Positions 36,217-46,979 are shown, numbered from the stretch's first letter. The stretch: DNA of 64,000 bases from Pseudomonas sp. LFM046 (GCF_000949385.2 NZ_JYKO02000001.1:3398648-3462647); one strand, 5' to 3'. Numbers and translations are program-made. The notes: generated by a model from the letters alone, not told the origin.

Positions 36217-36525
36217 ATGACCCCGCAAGACCTCGATCGTATCCGGGAGAACCCGGACTTCATCCAGCTGGTCCGCCGCAAGCAGCGCCTGACCTGGTCC
36301 CTGACCGCCGCCATGCTGGTGATCTACTACGGTTTCGTGCTGCTGGTGGCCTTCGCCCCCGGCGTGCTCGGTCAATCCCTCAACGGAGGCGTCACCAGCG
36401 TCGGCATGCTGGTGGGCGTGGTCATCATCCTGCTCTCCTTCGCCCTCACCGGCATCTATGTGAAGCACACCAACAGCGTGCTCGATCCGCTGAACGACAA
36501 GGTCAAGGAGGAGTGCGGCCAATGA
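36217..36525 (+). CDS. DUF485 membrane protein, partner of the permease
   Basis: 102-aa YjcH-like protein with two membrane segments ([20 protein letters not shown] and [20 protein letters not shown]). DUF485 proteins usually accompany ActP-type solute:sodium symporters. Here the gene overlaps paaL by ATGA. ATG 36217 is preceded by AAGAGAGA. Confidence 0.9.
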   Translation: MTPQDLDRIRENPDFIQLVRRKQRLTWSLTAAMLVIYYGFVLLVAFAPGVLGQSLNGGVTSVGMLVGVVIILLSFALTGIYVKHTNSVLDPLNDKVKEECGQ

Positions 36526-38168
36526 AAGCCCTCGCCTCCATGCTGCTCGCCACCGGCCTGCTGGCCTCCGAAAGCACCTTCGCCGCCGATGCAGCCGCGC
36601 GTCCGCTGAACTGGAACGCCATCTACATGTTCCTGGCGTTCGTCCTGTTCACCCTCGGCATCACCCGCTGGGCCGCCCTGCGCACCCGTTCGACCGCCGA
36701 CTTCTACACCGCCGGCGGCGGCCTCACCGGCTTCCAGAATGGCCTGGCCATCGCCGGCGACATGATCAGCGCGGCCTCGTTCCTCGGCATCTCCGCGATG
36801 ATGTTCATGAACGGCTACGACGGCCTGCTCTACGCCCTGGGCGTGCTCGCCGGCTGGCCGATCATTCTGTTCCTGATCGCCGAACGCCTGCGCAACCTCG
36901 GCAAGTACACCTTCGCTGACGTGGTGTCCTACCGCCTGGAGCAGAGCCCGATCCGCATCACCGCCGCCTTCGGCACCCTGACCGTGGCGCTGATGTACCT
37001 GGTGGCGCAGATGGTCGGTGCCGGCAAGCTGATCGAGCTGCTGTTCGGCCTGTCCTACCTCCAGGCCGTGCTGCTGGTGGGCGTGCTGATGGTCTTCTAC
37101 GTGACCTTCGGCGGCATGCTGGCCACCACCTGGGTGCAGATCATCAAGGCGATCCTGCTGCTGTCGGGCACCAGCTTCATGGCCTTCATGGTGCTCAAGC
37201 ACTTCGGTTTCAGCACCGAAGCCATGTTCGCCGCCGCCACCGCCGTGCATACCAAGGGCGCGGCCATCATGGCGCCGGGCGGACTGCTGTCGAACCCCAT
37301 CGATGCGATTTCCCTCGGGCTCGGCATGATGTTCGGCACCGCCGGCCTGCCGCACATCCTCATGCGCTTCTTCACCGTCAGCAATGCCAAGGAAGCCCGT
37401 AAATCGGTGTTCTTCGCCACCGGCTTCATCGGCTACTTCTACCTGCTGCTGATCGTGGTGGGCTTCGGTTCCATCGTGATGGTGGGCACCAACCCGGAAT
37501 TCCGCGACGCGGCCGGCGCCATCATCGGCGGCGGCAACATGGTGGCGGTGCACCTGTCCCACGCGGTGGGCGGCAGCCTGTTCCTCGGCTTCATTTCCGC
37601 CGTGGCCTTCGCCACCATTCTGGCGGTGGTTGCGGGCCTGGCGCTGTCCGGCGCCTCGGCGGTGTCCCATGACCTCTACGCCTGCGTGATCCGCAAGGGC
37701 AAAGCCAGCGAGCGCGAGGAAATGCGCGTGTCGCGTATGGCCACCCTCGGCATCGGCGTGCTGGCGGTGATCCTCGGCATCCTCTTCGAGTCGCAGAACA
37801 TCGCCTTCCTCTCCGGCCTGGTGCTGGCCATCGCCGCCTCGGTCAACTTCCCGGTGCTGTTCCTCTCCATGTTCTGGAAAGGCCTGACCACCCGTGGCGC
37901 CGTCGCCGGCAGCGTAGCCGGCCTGCTCTCGGCCATCGTCCTGCTGGTGCTGAGCCCGGCGGTCTGGGTCAACGTGCTGCACCACGACAAGGCGCTGTTC
38001 CCGTACTCCAACCCGGCGCTGTTCTCCATGGGCCTGGCCTTCTTCAGTGCCTGGCTGCTCTCGATGACCGACGCTTCCGAGCGCGCCAGGCAGGAACGCG
38101 GCCGCTACCTGGCCCAGTTCATCCGTTCCATGACCGGCATCGGCGCCGCCGGGGCCGCGCGCCATTGA
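36522..38168 (+). CDS. paaL: PaaL-type phenylacetate permease (solute:sodium symporter)
   Basis: 548-aa sodium:solute symporter, ActP-like, with a cleavable-looking leader ([21 protein letters not shown]) and about 13 membrane segments. The SSS motif region [20 protein letters not shown] is intact. Its location between paaE and paaZ supports phenylacetate uptake; acetate-type substrates would be the alternative by family alone. Confidence 0.88.
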   Translation: MKALASMLLATGLLASESTFAADAAARPLNWNAIYMFLAFVLFTLGITRWAALRTRSTADFYTAGGGLTGFQNGLAIAGDMISAASFLGISAMMFMNGYDGLLYALGVLAGWPIILFLIAERLRNLGKYTFADVVSYRLEQSPIRITAAFGTLTVALMYLVAQMVGAGKLIELLFGLSYLQAVLLVGVLMVFYVTFGGMLATTWVQIIKAILLLSGTSFMAFMVLKHFGFSTEAMFAAATAVHTKGAAIMAPGGLLSNPIDAISLGLGMMFGTAGLPHILMRFFTVSNAKEARKSVFFATGFIGYFYLLLIVVGFGSIVMVGTNPEFRDAAGAIIGGGNMVAVHLSHAVGGSLFLGFISAVAFATILAVVAGLALSGASAVSHDLYACVIRKGKASEREEMRVSRMATLGIGVLAVILGILFESQNIAFLSGLVLAIAASVNFPVLFLSMFWKGLTTRGAVAGSVAGLLSAIVLLVLSPAVWVNVLHHDKALFPYSNPALFSMGLAFFSAWLLSMTDASERARQERGRYLAQFIRSMTGIGAAGAARH

Positions 38169-38208
38169 GCGCGGCCCTTCCACTCACTTTTTTCGCAGAG
38201 AACATCCG

Positions 38209-40269
38209 ATGACCCAAGCCACTACCCTGCAAAGCTTCATCGCCGGCCGCTGGATCGGCCAGCAAGGCGCCCAGGCACTGCGCAGTGCCATCGACGGCAG
38301 CACGATCGCCCGCACCCACGAGGAGGCCCTGGACTTCTCCGAGGCCGTCGAATTCGGCCGCAAGCGTGGCATCGCCAGCCTCATGGCCATGGACTTCCAA
38401 CAGCGCGCGGCGCGCCTCAAGGCCCTGGCGCTCTACCTGAACGAGCGCAAGGAACAGCTCTACACCCTGTCCCGCCACAGCGGCGCCACCCGTGCCGACA
38501 GCTGGATCGACATCGAGGGCGGCACCGCCACCCTGTTCAGCTACGCCGGTGTCGGCGCGCGTGAACTGCCCTCCGGCAACATCGTCCACGAAGGCCCCTC
38601 CATGCCGCTGGGCAAGCAGGGCACCTTCGCCGGCACCCATATCCTGGTGCCGCGCGGCGGCCTCGCCGTGCATATCAACGCCTTCAACTTCCCCATCTGG
38701 GGGATGCTGGAAAAGTTCGCCCCGACGTTCCTCGCCGGCATGCCCTGCATCGTCAAACCGGCCACCGCCACCAGCTACCTGACGGAAGCCACCGTGCGCC
38801 TGATGCACGAGTCCGGCCTGCTCCCGGAAGGCAGCCTGCAGCTGATTATCGGCAGCACCGGCGACCTGCTGGACCGCCTCCAGGGCCAGGACGTGGTGAC
38901 CTTCACCGGCTCGGCCGACACCGCCGCCAAGCTGCGGGTGAACGCCAATCTGGTGCGCAATTCCGTTCCCTTCAACGCCGAAGCGGACTCGCTGAACTGC
39001 GCCATCCTCGCCCCGGAAATCACCCCGGACGATCCGGAGTTCGACCTCTTCGTCAAGGAAGTGGCCCGGGAAATGACCGTCAAGGCCGGCCAGAAGTGCA
39101 CCGCCATCCGCCGCGCCATCGTTCCGGCCAAGCACATCGACGCCGTGGCCGAACGCCTGCGCGATCGCCTTGCCAAGGTCGTGGTCGGTGACCCCGCCGT
39201 GGAGGGTGTGAAGATGGGCGCCCTGGCCTCCCACGCCCAGCAGGCCGACGTCACCGAGCGTCTGGACGCCCTGCTGCAGAGCAGCGAGCTGCTGTTCGGC
39301 GCCCGCGATGGCTTCGCCCCGCGCGGCGAAGGCGTCAACGAAGGCGCCTTCTTCGCCCCGACCCTGCTGCGCGCCCGCGATCCGCACGCCGAAGGCGGCG
39401 CCCATGACATCGAGGCCTTCGGCCCGGTGAGCACCCTGATGGCCTACGACGACCTCGACGAAGCCATCGCCCTGGCCGCCCGTGGCAAGGGAAGCCTGGT
39501 GGCCAGCCTGGTCACCAAGGACCCGCAAGTGGCGGCCCGCGTGGTACCGCAAGCCGCCGCCCTGCACGGCCGCCTGCATATCCTCGACCGCGAATCCGCT
39601 GCCGAATCCACCGGCCACGGCTCGCCGCTGCCGGTGCTCAAGCACGGCGGCCCCGGTCGCGCCGGTGGCGGCGAAGAACTGGGTGGCCTGCGCGCGGTGA
39701 CGCACTACCTGCAGCGCGCCGCCGTCCAGGGCTCGCCCACCATGCTGGCCGCCGTGACCCGCGAACACGTGCGCGGCGCCAAGGTGATCGAGACCGAGGT
39801 TCACCCGTTCCGCCGCTACTTCGACGAGCTGCAGATCGGCGAATCCCTGCTGACCCACCGCCGCACCGTCACCGAGGCCGACATCGTCAACTTCGGCTGC
39901 CTGTCCGGCGACCACTTCTACATGCACTTCGATGAGCTGGCCGCCAAGGAATCCCAGTTCGGCAAGCGCATCGCCCACGGCTACTTCGTGCTGTCGGCCG
40001 CTGCCGGCCTGTTCGTCTCCCCGGCCCCCGGCCCGGTACTGGCCAACTACGGCCTGGACACCCTGCGCTTCATCAATCCGGTGGGCATCGGCGACACCAT
40101 CCAGGCGCGCCTGACCTGCAAGCGCAAGATCGACCAGGGCAAGAAGAGCCCGAAGGGCGAGCCCCAAGGCGTGGTGGCCTGGGACGTGGAAGTCACCAAC
40201 CAGAACGGCGAGCTGGTCGCCAGTTACGACATCCTCACCCTGGTGCTGAAACGCCCCGAGGCTGCGTAA
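38209..40269 (+). CDS. paaZ: PaaZ, oxepin-CoA hydrolase / semialdehyde dehydrogenase
   Basis: 686-aa bifunctional enzyme. The N-terminal aldehyde dehydrogenase (catalytic Cys297 in [12 protein letters not shown]) oxidises 3-oxo-5,6-dehydrosuberyl-CoA semialdehyde. The C-terminal MaoC-like hydratase (from about residue 550; [20 protein letters not shown]) opens the oxepin ring. Both domains are complete. It ends at a strong terminator. Confidence 0.95.
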   Translation: MTQATTLQSFIAGRWIGQQGAQALRSAIDGSTIARTHEEALDFSEAVEFGRKRGIASLMAMDFQQRAARLKALALYLNERKEQLYTLSRHSGATRADSWIDIEGGTATLFSYAGVGARELPSGNIVHEGPSMPLGKQGTFAGTHILVPRGGLAVHINAFNFPIWGMLEKFAPTFLAGMPCIVKPATATSYLTEATVRLMHESGLLPEGSLQLIIGSTGDLLDRLQGQDVVTFTGSADTAAKLRVNANLVRNSVPFNAEADSLNCAILAPEITPDDPEFDLFVKEVAREMTVKAGQKCTAIRRAIVPAKHIDAVAERLRDRLAKVVVGDPAVEGVKMGALASHAQQADVTERLDALLQSSELLFGARDGFAPRGEGVNEGAFFAPTLLRARDPHAEGGAHDIEAFGPVSTLMAYDDLDEAIALAARGKGSLVASLVTKDPQVAARVVPQAAALHGRLHILDRESAAESTGHGSPLPVLKHGGPGRAGGGEELGGLRAVTHYLQRAAVQGSPTMLAAVTREHVRGAKVIETEVHPFRRYFDELQIGESLLTHRRTVTEADIVNFGCLSGDHFYMHFDELAAKESQFGKRIAHGYFVLSAAAGLFVSPAPGPVLANYGLDTLRFINPVGIGDTIQARLTCKRKIDQGKKSPKGEPQGVVAWDVEVTNQNGELVASYDILTLVLKRPEAA

Positions 40270-40293
40270 ACCGAGTCGCTGCGTGAGTTTATG

Positions 40294-40318
40294 ACCGGCC
40301 TTCGGGCCGGTTTTTTTT
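40294..40318 (+). terminator. Rho-independent terminator after paaZ
   Basis: Stem ACCGGCC / GGCCGGT with a TTCG tetraloop followed by eight T. A textbook terminator 24 bp after the paaZ stop; it separates the porin and chemoreceptor from the paaA-Z transcript. Confidence 0.93.
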
Positions 40319-40637
40319 GCCTGCTGCCCACGCGGGAAATCCGGTGTGCACGGCGCACCCTACGCGGCCCGGCAACACGCAGCCGGTGGATGGATGTGGG
40401 GGCGATTTCAATCGCCAAGCGGACCGCAGGTTCGCCCTGCCAGAGGCGAAGGGGGCGGCTGCGCCGCCCTTGGCGAATGAATTCGCCCCCACAGGGACTT
40501 TCTTCACCGGCCATTCCGAATCTGGCACGCAGGCTCAAGCCCTTGGCAAGCACGCACAAGGCCAGCCGTCGGCAACTCCTTAGTATCCGGTCGCAGACAC
40601 GCAGCCCTGCCAATACCTACAAAAAGGAAGCCTTGCG
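40319..40637. repeat. Repeat-rich gap before the porin gene
   Basis: Holds a fragment of the GCGCACCCTAC repeat (around 40350-40362), the 42-bp repeat 40395-40436 shared with 9668-9709, and a closing GAATTCGCCCCCACA arm near 40480-40497. The last ~130 bp must contain the porin promoter; no clear -35/-10 was found. AAGGAAG lies just before the porin ATG. Confidence 0.7.
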
Positions 40638-41963
40638 ATGAAGCGGTCCGCCCTGTTCCGAATCTCCACCCTTGCCCTGCTGGTGGGTGCCGCCAGCCAG
40701 GCGGGTGCCTACGAGCTGTACGCCGACGACGACACCCACCTGAACGCCGACCTGGAGGCCGTGTTCGGCCTGTTCCACAGCCAGGAGAACTACGCCATCA
40801 CCGGTTCCAAGAGCGAGGGTTCCTCGTCCTGGCGCGAGGGCTATGCCAAGTACGGCATCAGCTTCGACCAGGGCCTGGCCGGCGCCGGCACCGGCTACGG
40901 CAAGTTCAACCTGCTCAGCTCCGGCACCTGGGGCGATGGTGACGCGGCGGGCTTCACCGACGGTTCCGAGCGCACCACCAAGATCGAGGACGCCTACCTC
41001 GGCTGGCGTTCCGGCCAGCTGTTCGAGGCCCTGGGCGAAGACGGCGTGGACGTTTCCTTCGGCCGGCAGAACCTGATGATCGGCGACGGCTTCCTCATCA
41101 ACGGCGACGCCCTGAACCTCGGCAAGGGCCTTGCCGATGGCGAGTTCAACCGGGGTGGCGCCTACTGGCTGGCCGCACGCAAGGCGTTCGACCAGACCGC
41201 CGTGCTGCGCCTGGGCGGCAAGGATGGCCTGCGCGGCGACCTGATGTGGCTCAAGTCCGACAACCGTGCCCAGGCCAAGCCCGAGATGTGGGTGGGCAAT
41301 CTGGAGCACGTATCCGAAGCCGGCACCCTGGGCCTGACCGCCATTGATATCCGCGATATCGATGAAGAGTTCGCTTCGCCCTTCCAGGCCGAGCGCGACG
41401 GCATGAAGACCTACAGCGTGCGCGGCCAGGGCAACGCCGGCGTGGAGAACCTGTTCCTCTCCGGCGAGTACGCCTGGCAGGACAAGAAGGAGGTCGACGA
41501 CGAGAACGCCTGGTACCTGGAAGCCGGCTGGACCTTCTCCGATGTGGCCTGGAGCCCCTACGTCAGCTACCGCTACAGCCGCTTCTCGGAAGGTTACGAC
41601 GCACTGTTCACCGGCTTCAGCCGTGGTTACGGCACCTGGTTCCAGGGCGAGGTGGCGGCCAACTACGCCGGCCCGTTCAACACCAATACCCAGGTCCACC
41701 ATGTCGCCTTCAAGGTGTCGCCGCTGGAGAACCTGAGCCTCGGCGCCCTGTGGTTCGACTTCAACACACTGGACCGCGACCTGGGCAACACCGACGGCCG
41801 CGAGCTGGACCTCTACGCCGAATGGGCGGTGAGCGACAACCTGATCGTCATGCCCCTGGTGGGCCTCTACAAGCCGGACAAGAGTGCAGCCGAAGGCGGT
41901 ACCCAGATCGGCAGCGACGACCAGAACCTCTACAGCCAACTGGTGTTCGTCACCACCTTCTGA
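40638..41963 (+). CDS. Outer-membrane porin of the phenylacetate cluster (PhaK/PaaM-like)
   Basis: 441 aa with a signal peptide (MKRSALFRISTLALLVGAASQAGA) and alternating beta-strand pattern ending in a terminal Phe (LVFVTTF), as in outer-membrane barrels. Pseudomonads carry a specific phenylacetate porin (PhaK, also named PaaM) near paa genes, and this is the likely assignment by context. It follows the paaZ terminator, so it has its own promoter. Confidence 0.78.
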   Translation: MKRSALFRISTLALLVGAASQAGAYELYADDDTHLNADLEAVFGLFHSQENYAITGSKSEGSSSWREGYAKYGISFDQGLAGAGTGYGKFNLLSSGTWGDGDAAGFTDGSERTTKIEDAYLGWRSGQLFEALGEDGVDVSFGRQNLMIGDGFLINGDALNLGKGLADGEFNRGGAYWLAARKAFDQTAVLRLGGKDGLRGDLMWLKSDNRAQAKPEMWVGNLEHVSEAGTLGLTAIDIRDIDEEFASPFQAERDGMKTYSVRGQGNAGVENLFLSGEYAWQDKKEVDDENAWYLEAGWTFSDVAWSPYVSYRYSRFSEGYDALFTGFSRGYGTWFQGEVAANYAGPFNTNTQVHHVAFKVSPLENLSLGALWFDFNTLDRDLGNTDGRELDLYAEWAVSDNLIVMPLVGLYKPDKSAAEGGTQIGSDDQNLYSQLVFVTTF

Positions 41964-42011
41964 CCCCGTCCGGGGCGGCGACGCCCCGGCTTTTCGAAGC
42001 GACGAATCGCC

Positions 42012-44150
42012 ATGCCCAGCCTCAGCATCCAAAGCAAGATCACCCTGCTGGCCAGCCTCTGCCTGATCCTGGTAGTGGGGCTGCTGGTGGGGCTGTCCCT
42101 TTATCAGACCCGCACCAGCACGGAACGGGTCAAGCACTCCAGCGGCGAGATGCTGGCGGCCGCCGCACGCCTCAACCTGCAAGCCCAGGGCAAGGCCCAG
42201 GCGCTGCAGATCCAGCGCAGTTTCACCCGCACCCATGAGTACGGCCTGGGGCTGGCACGGCACCTGCTCTACCTGCGCGAACGCGCCGTCCGTGGCGAGA
42301 TGAGCGCCGAAACCCTGCGCGCCGAACTGGCCGGCGAGCTGCGCAAGGCGGTGGAGCAGCGTCCGGACCTGCTGGGCCTGTTCCTGATCTTCCAGCCCGA
42401 CGCTCTGGATGGACGCGACGCCGAATTCCAGGGCCGCAGCGAACTCGGCAGCAATGATGCCGGACGATTCGCCCTCTACTGGCTGCAGGCCAAACCGGGC
42501 GAGCTCCAGGCGGTGCCAGGCGACGAGAAGCTGCTGGCCGACACCTCTCCCGGCCCCAGCGGCGCCCCCTTCAATGCCTTCTTCACATGCCCGCGCGACA
42601 GCGGGCAATTGTGTCTGCTGGAGCCTTACTTCGATGAGTCATCCGGCACGCGCAAGCTGGTCACCAGCATTGCCTTCCCCTTGCTGGAGAACGGCAAGGT
42701 CCTGGCGGTGATCGGTCTGGACATCAGCCTCGACAGCCTGCAGCAGGATGCCCTCGCCGGCAGCCGCGAGCTGTACGAGGGAAATGGCGCCATCAGCATC
42801 CTCAGTCCGTCCGGGGTGGTCGCCGGCCACAGCCAGGATGCCGCTCAGTTGGGCAAGCGCCTGCAGGACGTGCTGCCGGACCAGGCGGGCGACGTACTCG
42901 GCTACCTGGGCAGGAACGAGCCCCACGCCTTCGCCGAACAGGGGCGGATCAGCGTGCTCGAACCGCTCTCGCCCATTGCCGGGACAAAATCCTGGGGGGT
43001 GTTGCTGGGAGTGCCGCAACAGGTGCTGATGGCGCCAGTCGAAGCCCTGAAGGTGCAGATGGACGAGCAGCGCCTGCGCAGCTCCGCGCTGGAGTTCGGC
43101 CTGGGATCGGCGGCCGCCCTGCTCGGGGTCGCGTTGATCTGGCTGACCGCCCGAGGCGTGACCCGGCCGTTGCTGCGCCTGACCGCCATGCTGGAGGACA
43201 TCGCCCAGGGCGAAGGCGATCTCACCCGCCGTCTGGCCCACCTGCGACGTGATGAGCTTGGCCGCCTGGCACTCGCCTTCAATCGCTTTCTCGACAAGCT
43301 GCAACCGGTGATCGCCAAGGTCCAGGGCTCGGTGCGCGATGCCCGCGACACCGCCGATCAGTCGGCCGTGATCGCCCGCCAGACCAGCGAGGGCATGCAG
43401 CAGCAGTTCCGCGAGATCGACCAGGTCGCCACCGCCCTGCACGAGATGTCCGCCACCGCCAACGCGTCCGCCCAGAGCGCGGCCCAGGCCGCCGACGCCG
43501 CGCGTCACGCCGACCAGGCCAGCCGCGAAGGCCTGGTGGTGATTTCCCGCACCACCCGCGCCATCCAGGCCCAGGCCCGGGACATGAGCGAGGCCATGGC
43601 GCAGCTCCATGTCCTCTCACAGAACAGCGAACAGATCGGCTCGGTGCTGGAGGTGATCCTCGCCATCGCCGGGCAGACCAACCTGCTGGCCCTCAATGCC
43701 GCCATCGAGGCAGCCCGTGCCGGCGAGGCCGGGCGCGGGTTCGCGGTGGTGGCGGATGAGGTGCGCAGCCTGGCCCGTCGCACCCAGGACTCGGTGGAGG
43801 AAATCCGCCAGGTCATCGACAACCTGCAGAGCGGCACCCGCGACGTGACGCAGGCCATGGAAGGCAGTCATGGCCTGGCCCAGGAAAACGTCAATGAGGC
43901 GCAACAGGCCGTGGCGGCTCTGGAGCGGATCGGCCAGGCGGTCAATCTGATCACCGAAATGAATTTGCAAATCGCAAGTGCCGCGGAGGAGCAAAGCAGC
44001 GTCGCAGAAGAGATCAATCGAAACGTCGAGGCCATCCGCGACGTGACCGAATCGCTGTCCGGCCAGGCCGAGCAGTCGGCCCAGGTCAGTCGCCAGCTCA
44101 ATGAACTGGCCAATCATCAGCAAGGGCTGATGCAGCAATTTCGCGCTTAG
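42012..44150 (+). CDS. Methyl-accepting chemotaxis protein next to the porin
   Basis: 712-aa chemoreceptor. TM1 at about 10-32; a large periplasmic sensor (about 33-345) with a dCache-like stretch [20 protein letters not shown] and [14 protein letters not shown]2 at about 353-375; HAMP; and the signalling hairpin tip [20 protein letters not shown] (~557-577). There is no C-terminal CheR-docking pentapeptide. It starts 48 bp after the porin stop, so the two are probably cotranscribed; the ligand may be phenylacetate or a related aromatic acid (inference). Confidence 0.88.
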   Translation: MPSLSIQSKITLLASLCLILVVGLLVGLSLYQTRTSTERVKHSSGEMLAAAARLNLQAQGKAQALQIQRSFTRTHEYGLGLARHLLYLRERAVRGEMSAETLRAELAGELRKAVEQRPDLLGLFLIFQPDALDGRDAEFQGRSELGSNDAGRFALYWLQAKPGELQAVPGDEKLLADTSPGPSGAPFNAFFTCPRDSGQLCLLEPYFDESSGTRKLVTSIAFPLLENGKVLAVIGLDISLDSLQQDALAGSRELYEGNGAISILSPSGVVAGHSQDAAQLGKRLQDVLPDQAGDVLGYLGRNEPHAFAEQGRISVLEPLSPIAGTKSWGVLLGVPQQVLMAPVEALKVQMDEQRLRSSALEFGLGSAAALLGVALIWLTARGVTRPLLRLTAMLEDIAQGEGDLTRRLAHLRRDELGRLALAFNRFLDKLQPVIAKVQGSVRDARDTADQSAVIARQTSEGMQQQFREIDQVATALHEMSATANASAQSAAQAADAARHADQASREGLVVISRTTRAIQAQARDMSEAMAQLHVLSQNSEQIGSVLEVILAIAGQTNLLALNAAIEAARAGEAGRGFAVVADEVRSLARRTQDSVEEIRQVIDNLQSGTRDVTQAMEGSHGLAQENVNEAQQAVAALERIGQAVNLITEMNLQIASAAEEQSSVAEEINRNVEAIRDVTESLSGQAEQSAQVSRQLNELANHQQGLMQQFRA

Positions 44151-44329
44151 TGGCCCAAAAGGCTCAAGTGCGTTCCTAGGCGGTTCCACCGCCGACTCCC
44201 GTCGCCACCGGCTTGAAGGGCTACCCGCCCCGACTGGCCGGTGGCCCCCCTGACTTGTGCGATTGATCGTGTGACCGGCGCCCGGGGCGCTCGCGTCATC
44301 ACCAGAAACCTACCTGCGCAGAAGTCTCC

Positions 44330-45559
44330 ATGCATCCACTTCGCAAAGCCCTGCACAACGAGCTGCACTCGCGCCCGTCGATCTACTTCCGTGATCCGGC
44401 CCACGTCTATCACTTCGCCTTCTCCGATGCCGAGGATGTCTGCGACGCGCTCGTGGAGCGCCTCAATCAGGCGGCCGATGCGCCGCTCTCCCGTAACGGT
44501 TCCCAGGGCCTGCTGCGGATGGGCGAGAACACCCTGAAGTGGGAGCGCCACACCGAGTTCTTCACCCTCACCCTGGTGGTGCCGCGCACGGCCGGCGGCG
44601 ATTACTGGCCGCCCTTGCCCGAGGCCCTGGAGCGCCTGGTGGCCGAGCACCGCCACCTGCTGATCAATGCCGACCAGGTGCTGGTGGAATCCGAAGCGGA
44701 CTGGGCTGGCGACACGGCGGCCTACGGCTTCAAGGACCCGTCCGGGTCCAACCTGGGGGGTGGCGATGCGGTTGCGTGGTCGGACTTCCGCCTGACCGAG
44801 GACGGGGTGAATCGCATCCTCCTGGTCAACCGCCGGCTCAACGCCTATCGCCTGGGCCGGATGATCCGCCGCCTGCTGGAGATCGAGACCTACCGCATGA
44901 TGGCCTCCCTCACCCTGCCGGTGGCCCAGGCGGTGAGCCTGCAGTTGAAGGAATACGACAAGGAGCTGGCGAGCCTGTCCGACCGCAACGCCGAAGGCAA
45001 GAGCAGCGCCAAGGTGCTGTCGACGGATATCGCCGCCCTGTCGGCGCGCATCGTGCGCAGCACCGCCCGCACCCGCCAGCGCTTCAGCGCCACCGAGGCC
45101 TACGCGCAGATCGTGTTCGAGCGCATCAACGAACTGAGGGAATCCCATGTGGGCGACTGCCAGCGCCTCGGGGTTTTCATCGAGCGGCGCTTCCGCCCCA
45201 CGGTGCGTTACTGCGCCGCCACCGACCAGCGCCTGGTGCGCCTGGGCCAGAGCGTGGCCAACCTGGGCGACTTGCTGCAGGCACGGGTGCAGGTGGAAGT
45301 GGAGGAGCAGAACTCGGAAATCCTGCGCAGCCTGAATGCCCGCGCGGATACCCAGATCAAGATCCAGAAGGCGGTGGAAGGCCTGTCCATCATCGCCATC
45401 AGCTACTACCTGCTGAGCCTGTTCAAGCTGTTCTACAGCGGCCTGCACACCATCGGCCTGGATATCTCGGCGAAGACCGCGATTCTGGTGATGGCGCCGG
45501 TTGTCGCGCTGATCCTGGCGGGGATTCTCCGCAGCATCAAAAAGGCGAAGGGGCATTGA
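44330..45559 (+). CDS. DUF3422 family membrane protein
   Basis: 409 aa starting MHPLRKALHNELHSRPSIYF, with HTEFFTLTLVVP and LRMGENTLKWERH, typical of DUF3422. A coiled-coil-rich middle is followed by two C-terminal membrane segments (SIIAISYYLLSLFKLFYSGL and ILVMAPVVALILAGILRS). The function is unknown. The 179 bp upstream contain only a weak stem and no clear promoter. Confidence 0.85.
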   Translation: MHPLRKALHNELHSRPSIYFRDPAHVYHFAFSDAEDVCDALVERLNQAADAPLSRNGSQGLLRMGENTLKWERHTEFFTLTLVVPRTAGGDYWPPLPEALERLVAEHRHLLINADQVLVESEADWAGDTAAYGFKDPSGSNLGGGDAVAWSDFRLTEDGVNRILLVNRRLNAYRLGRMIRRLLEIETYRMMASLTLPVAQAVSLQLKEYDKELASLSDRNAEGKSSAKVLSTDIAALSARIVRSTARTRQRFSATEAYAQIVFERINELRESHVGDCQRLGVFIERRFRPTVRYCAATDQRLVRLGQSVANLGDLLQARVQVEVEEQNSEILRSLNARADTQIKIQKAVEGLSIIAISYYLLSLFKLFYSGLHTIGLDISAKTAILVMAPVVALILAGILRSIKKAKGH

Positions 45560-45586
45560 TCGCTGCCGTTTGAGGTGACAACTGCC

Positions 45587-45670
45587 GTAGGGTGGATGTC
45601 GCTTTTCACATCCACCTGCGGGTCCGGGCCCGGCACCGACGGTGGATCGATGAAGCGTGATCCACCCTAC
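45587..45670. repeat. Inverted-repeat intergenic element
   Basis: Arms GTAGGGTGGAT (45587-45597) and ATCCACCCTAC (45660-45670), perfect over 11 bp, with an inner GGTGGAT/ATCCACC pattern. A dispersed pseudomonad repeat between the DUF3422 gene and prrF. Confidence 0.75.
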
Positions 45671-45729
45671 AGGTGCGCACCACCTCGGGGCTGGGTCTAG
45701 CCGGCGAACTTCGGACAAAAAACGCAGGC

Positions 45730-45846
45730 AAAAAAAGACCCGGCAATTTGCCGGGTCAATAACCGTGATTAGCCTGATGAGGAGATAATCTGATGAGTCC
45801 GAAATCTGGGCTTGTCAGCTTATCCAGCTGGCCGCGAGGCCAGTGA
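45730..45846 (-). ncRNA. prrF: PrrF-type iron-responsive small RNA
   Basis: On the minus strand a ~117-nt RNA can be drawn: a 5' stem CTGGCCTCGCGGCCAG, then the conserved PrrF core with ATTTCGGACTCATCAGATTA and TCTCCTCATCAGGCTAATCA, then the terminator GACCCGGCAAATTGCCGGGTC with seven T. The core matches P. aeruginosa PrrF1/PrrF2 as I remember them; PrrF base-pairs with mRNAs of iron-using proteins and is functionally like RyhB. Only one copy lies here, not a tandem pair. The 5' end is estimated from the promoter (-10 at 45857-45852). Confidence 0.9.
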
Positions 45847-45850
45847 TTTG

Positions 45851-45879
45851 GATAATAATGATTCTCATTTTTCAGTCAA
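45851..45879 (-). promoter_or_regulatory. prrF promoter with Fur box
   Basis: On the minus strand: -35 TTGACT (45879-45874), 16 bp, -10 TATTAT (45857-45852). The plus-strand window AATAATGATTCTCATTTTT (45854-45872) matches the 19-bp Fur consensus at 14 positions and covers the spacer and part of the -10. Fur with iron should block the promoter. Confidence 0.85.
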
Positions 45880-45945
45880 GCGATTTATGTTCGCAGATGT
45901 GAATAAATTCCATTTGCCGCCCCCCACTGCAACTCCCCTCCCCGT

Positions 45946-46656
45946 TCATCCCAGTTCCAACCCGGCCTCGGCCAGGGTGCGTCGATAGCAATCCCGCAAC
46001 GGATCCAGCCGACTCCAGACCTCACCCACGCATTCATCCAGGGCAATGTGGCTGCTGGCGCGGCAACGCTTGTCCAGGCTGCAGCCCTCATAAAAAGCGT
46101 TCACCACCGCAACCATGGGCTCGCGCTCGTTTTCCATCAGCACCGCGGCGTGAGCCAGGACCACATGGCGGCTGTCGTCGCGACGACGGCGCCAGCGCTG
46201 GGCGGTCCCCACCAGCTTGCGTGCGTCCAGGGTGACGTTGTAGCGGCCGTCGCAGAACGCGCCGTCCACCTCCCCCAGGCCGCCGTCCAGGCCCATACCG
46301 GCCAGCCAGTCGAGCATGGGTTGGCAAAGGCGCAGGTAGGCATGCTCGATGCGGGTCAGTTCACTTTCCCGAGGTGGCAAGGCGTAGACCAGGGCCACGT
46401 TGAGCACGGCTGGCGATTGCGGAACCGGCTCGCCACCACTGTCCCGCAGGGCGATGGGCCAGCCCAGTGCCGCGCATTCGGCCTCGGCCGCAGCGAAGCC
46501 GGCCAGGCGGCTCATCCGCTGTGGCATCACCAGCGCCGCCTCGGTCGGTCGCCAGAGCAGCAGCCCGCACTCCTGCTCGCCTTGCTGGACACGGTCCAGA
46601 AGCTGCCGCTCCGCATCCAGCCCTTCGGTCGCGGTAAAACGTGAAATCCGGTGCAT
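45946..46656 (-). CDS. Lipoate-protein ligase A-like protein
   Basis: 236-aa BPL/LplA/LipB-fold protein. The fold's active-site region appears as RYNVTLDARKLVGTAQRWRR (with the Lys that usually contacts lipoyl-AMP), followed by HVVLAHAAVLM. LplA-type enzymes attach lipoate to dehydrogenase or GcvH domains. It is transcribed toward prrF, whose own start lies about 100 bp downstream. Substrate is unproven. Confidence 0.75.
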   Translation of the reverse strand: MHRISRFTATEGLDAERQLLDRVQQGEQECGLLLWRPTEAALVMPQRMSRLAGFAAAEAECAALGWPIALRDSGGEPVPQSPAVLNVALVYALPPRESELTRIEHAYLRLCQPMLDWLAGMGLDGGLGEVDGAFCDGRYNVTLDARKLVGTAQRWRRRRDDSRHVVLAHAAVLMENEREPMVAVVNAFYEGCSLDKRCRASSHIALDECVGEVWSRLDPLRDCYRRTLAEAGLELG

Positions 46657-46979
46657 GGGGCCTCCCGCACAGTGTCAAATTCCCAGCAATCCTCAATAAC
46701 CCAGGATTTGCCTCAATAACCCATTAATCTGCTTGCGCTTTCCTACCGTTCATTACCCTGCTTGCACCGCCAGTCCGCCAGAGCGGTTTTTCATCCGGGT
46801 GAATGATGGCACCTGGACCTCAGGTCCTATAGGTTTGTGCCTACCTGTTTCGCGAGTGTGGTACAGGCTTGCACCGGCATTCATTCCAGAGCCAGAAAGG
46901 CCGACCGGTGCGAGCTGCTCCCGAGGCGGTTAGAGCGATCGAAATCTCACTGCTAATCAAGCTGTGGAGGACCGCAGCC
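46657..46979. promoter_or_regulatory. Divergent region before the multicopper oxidase, with 20-bp-spaced direct repeats
   Basis: CCTCAATAACCCA occurs twice, at 46691-46703 and 46711-46723, exactly 20 bp apart, in the DNA between the leftward lipoate-ligase gene and the rightward oxidase. Such spacing (about two helical turns) is typical for dimeric response-regulator sites. The remaining sequence to 46963 shows no supported gene. Confidence 0.5.

Noticed and set aside
35538-36521. In-frame upstream extension of the permease gene
   Set aside because: The frame is open through paaE, but ATG 36522 with an ATGA overlap and a membrane-protein leader is the natural start; the extension is Arg-rich noise.
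44178-44192. Stem GGCGG-TTCCA-CCGCC after the chemoreceptor as a terminator
   Set aside because: Only 5 bp of stem and no T-run; insufficient for a terminator call.
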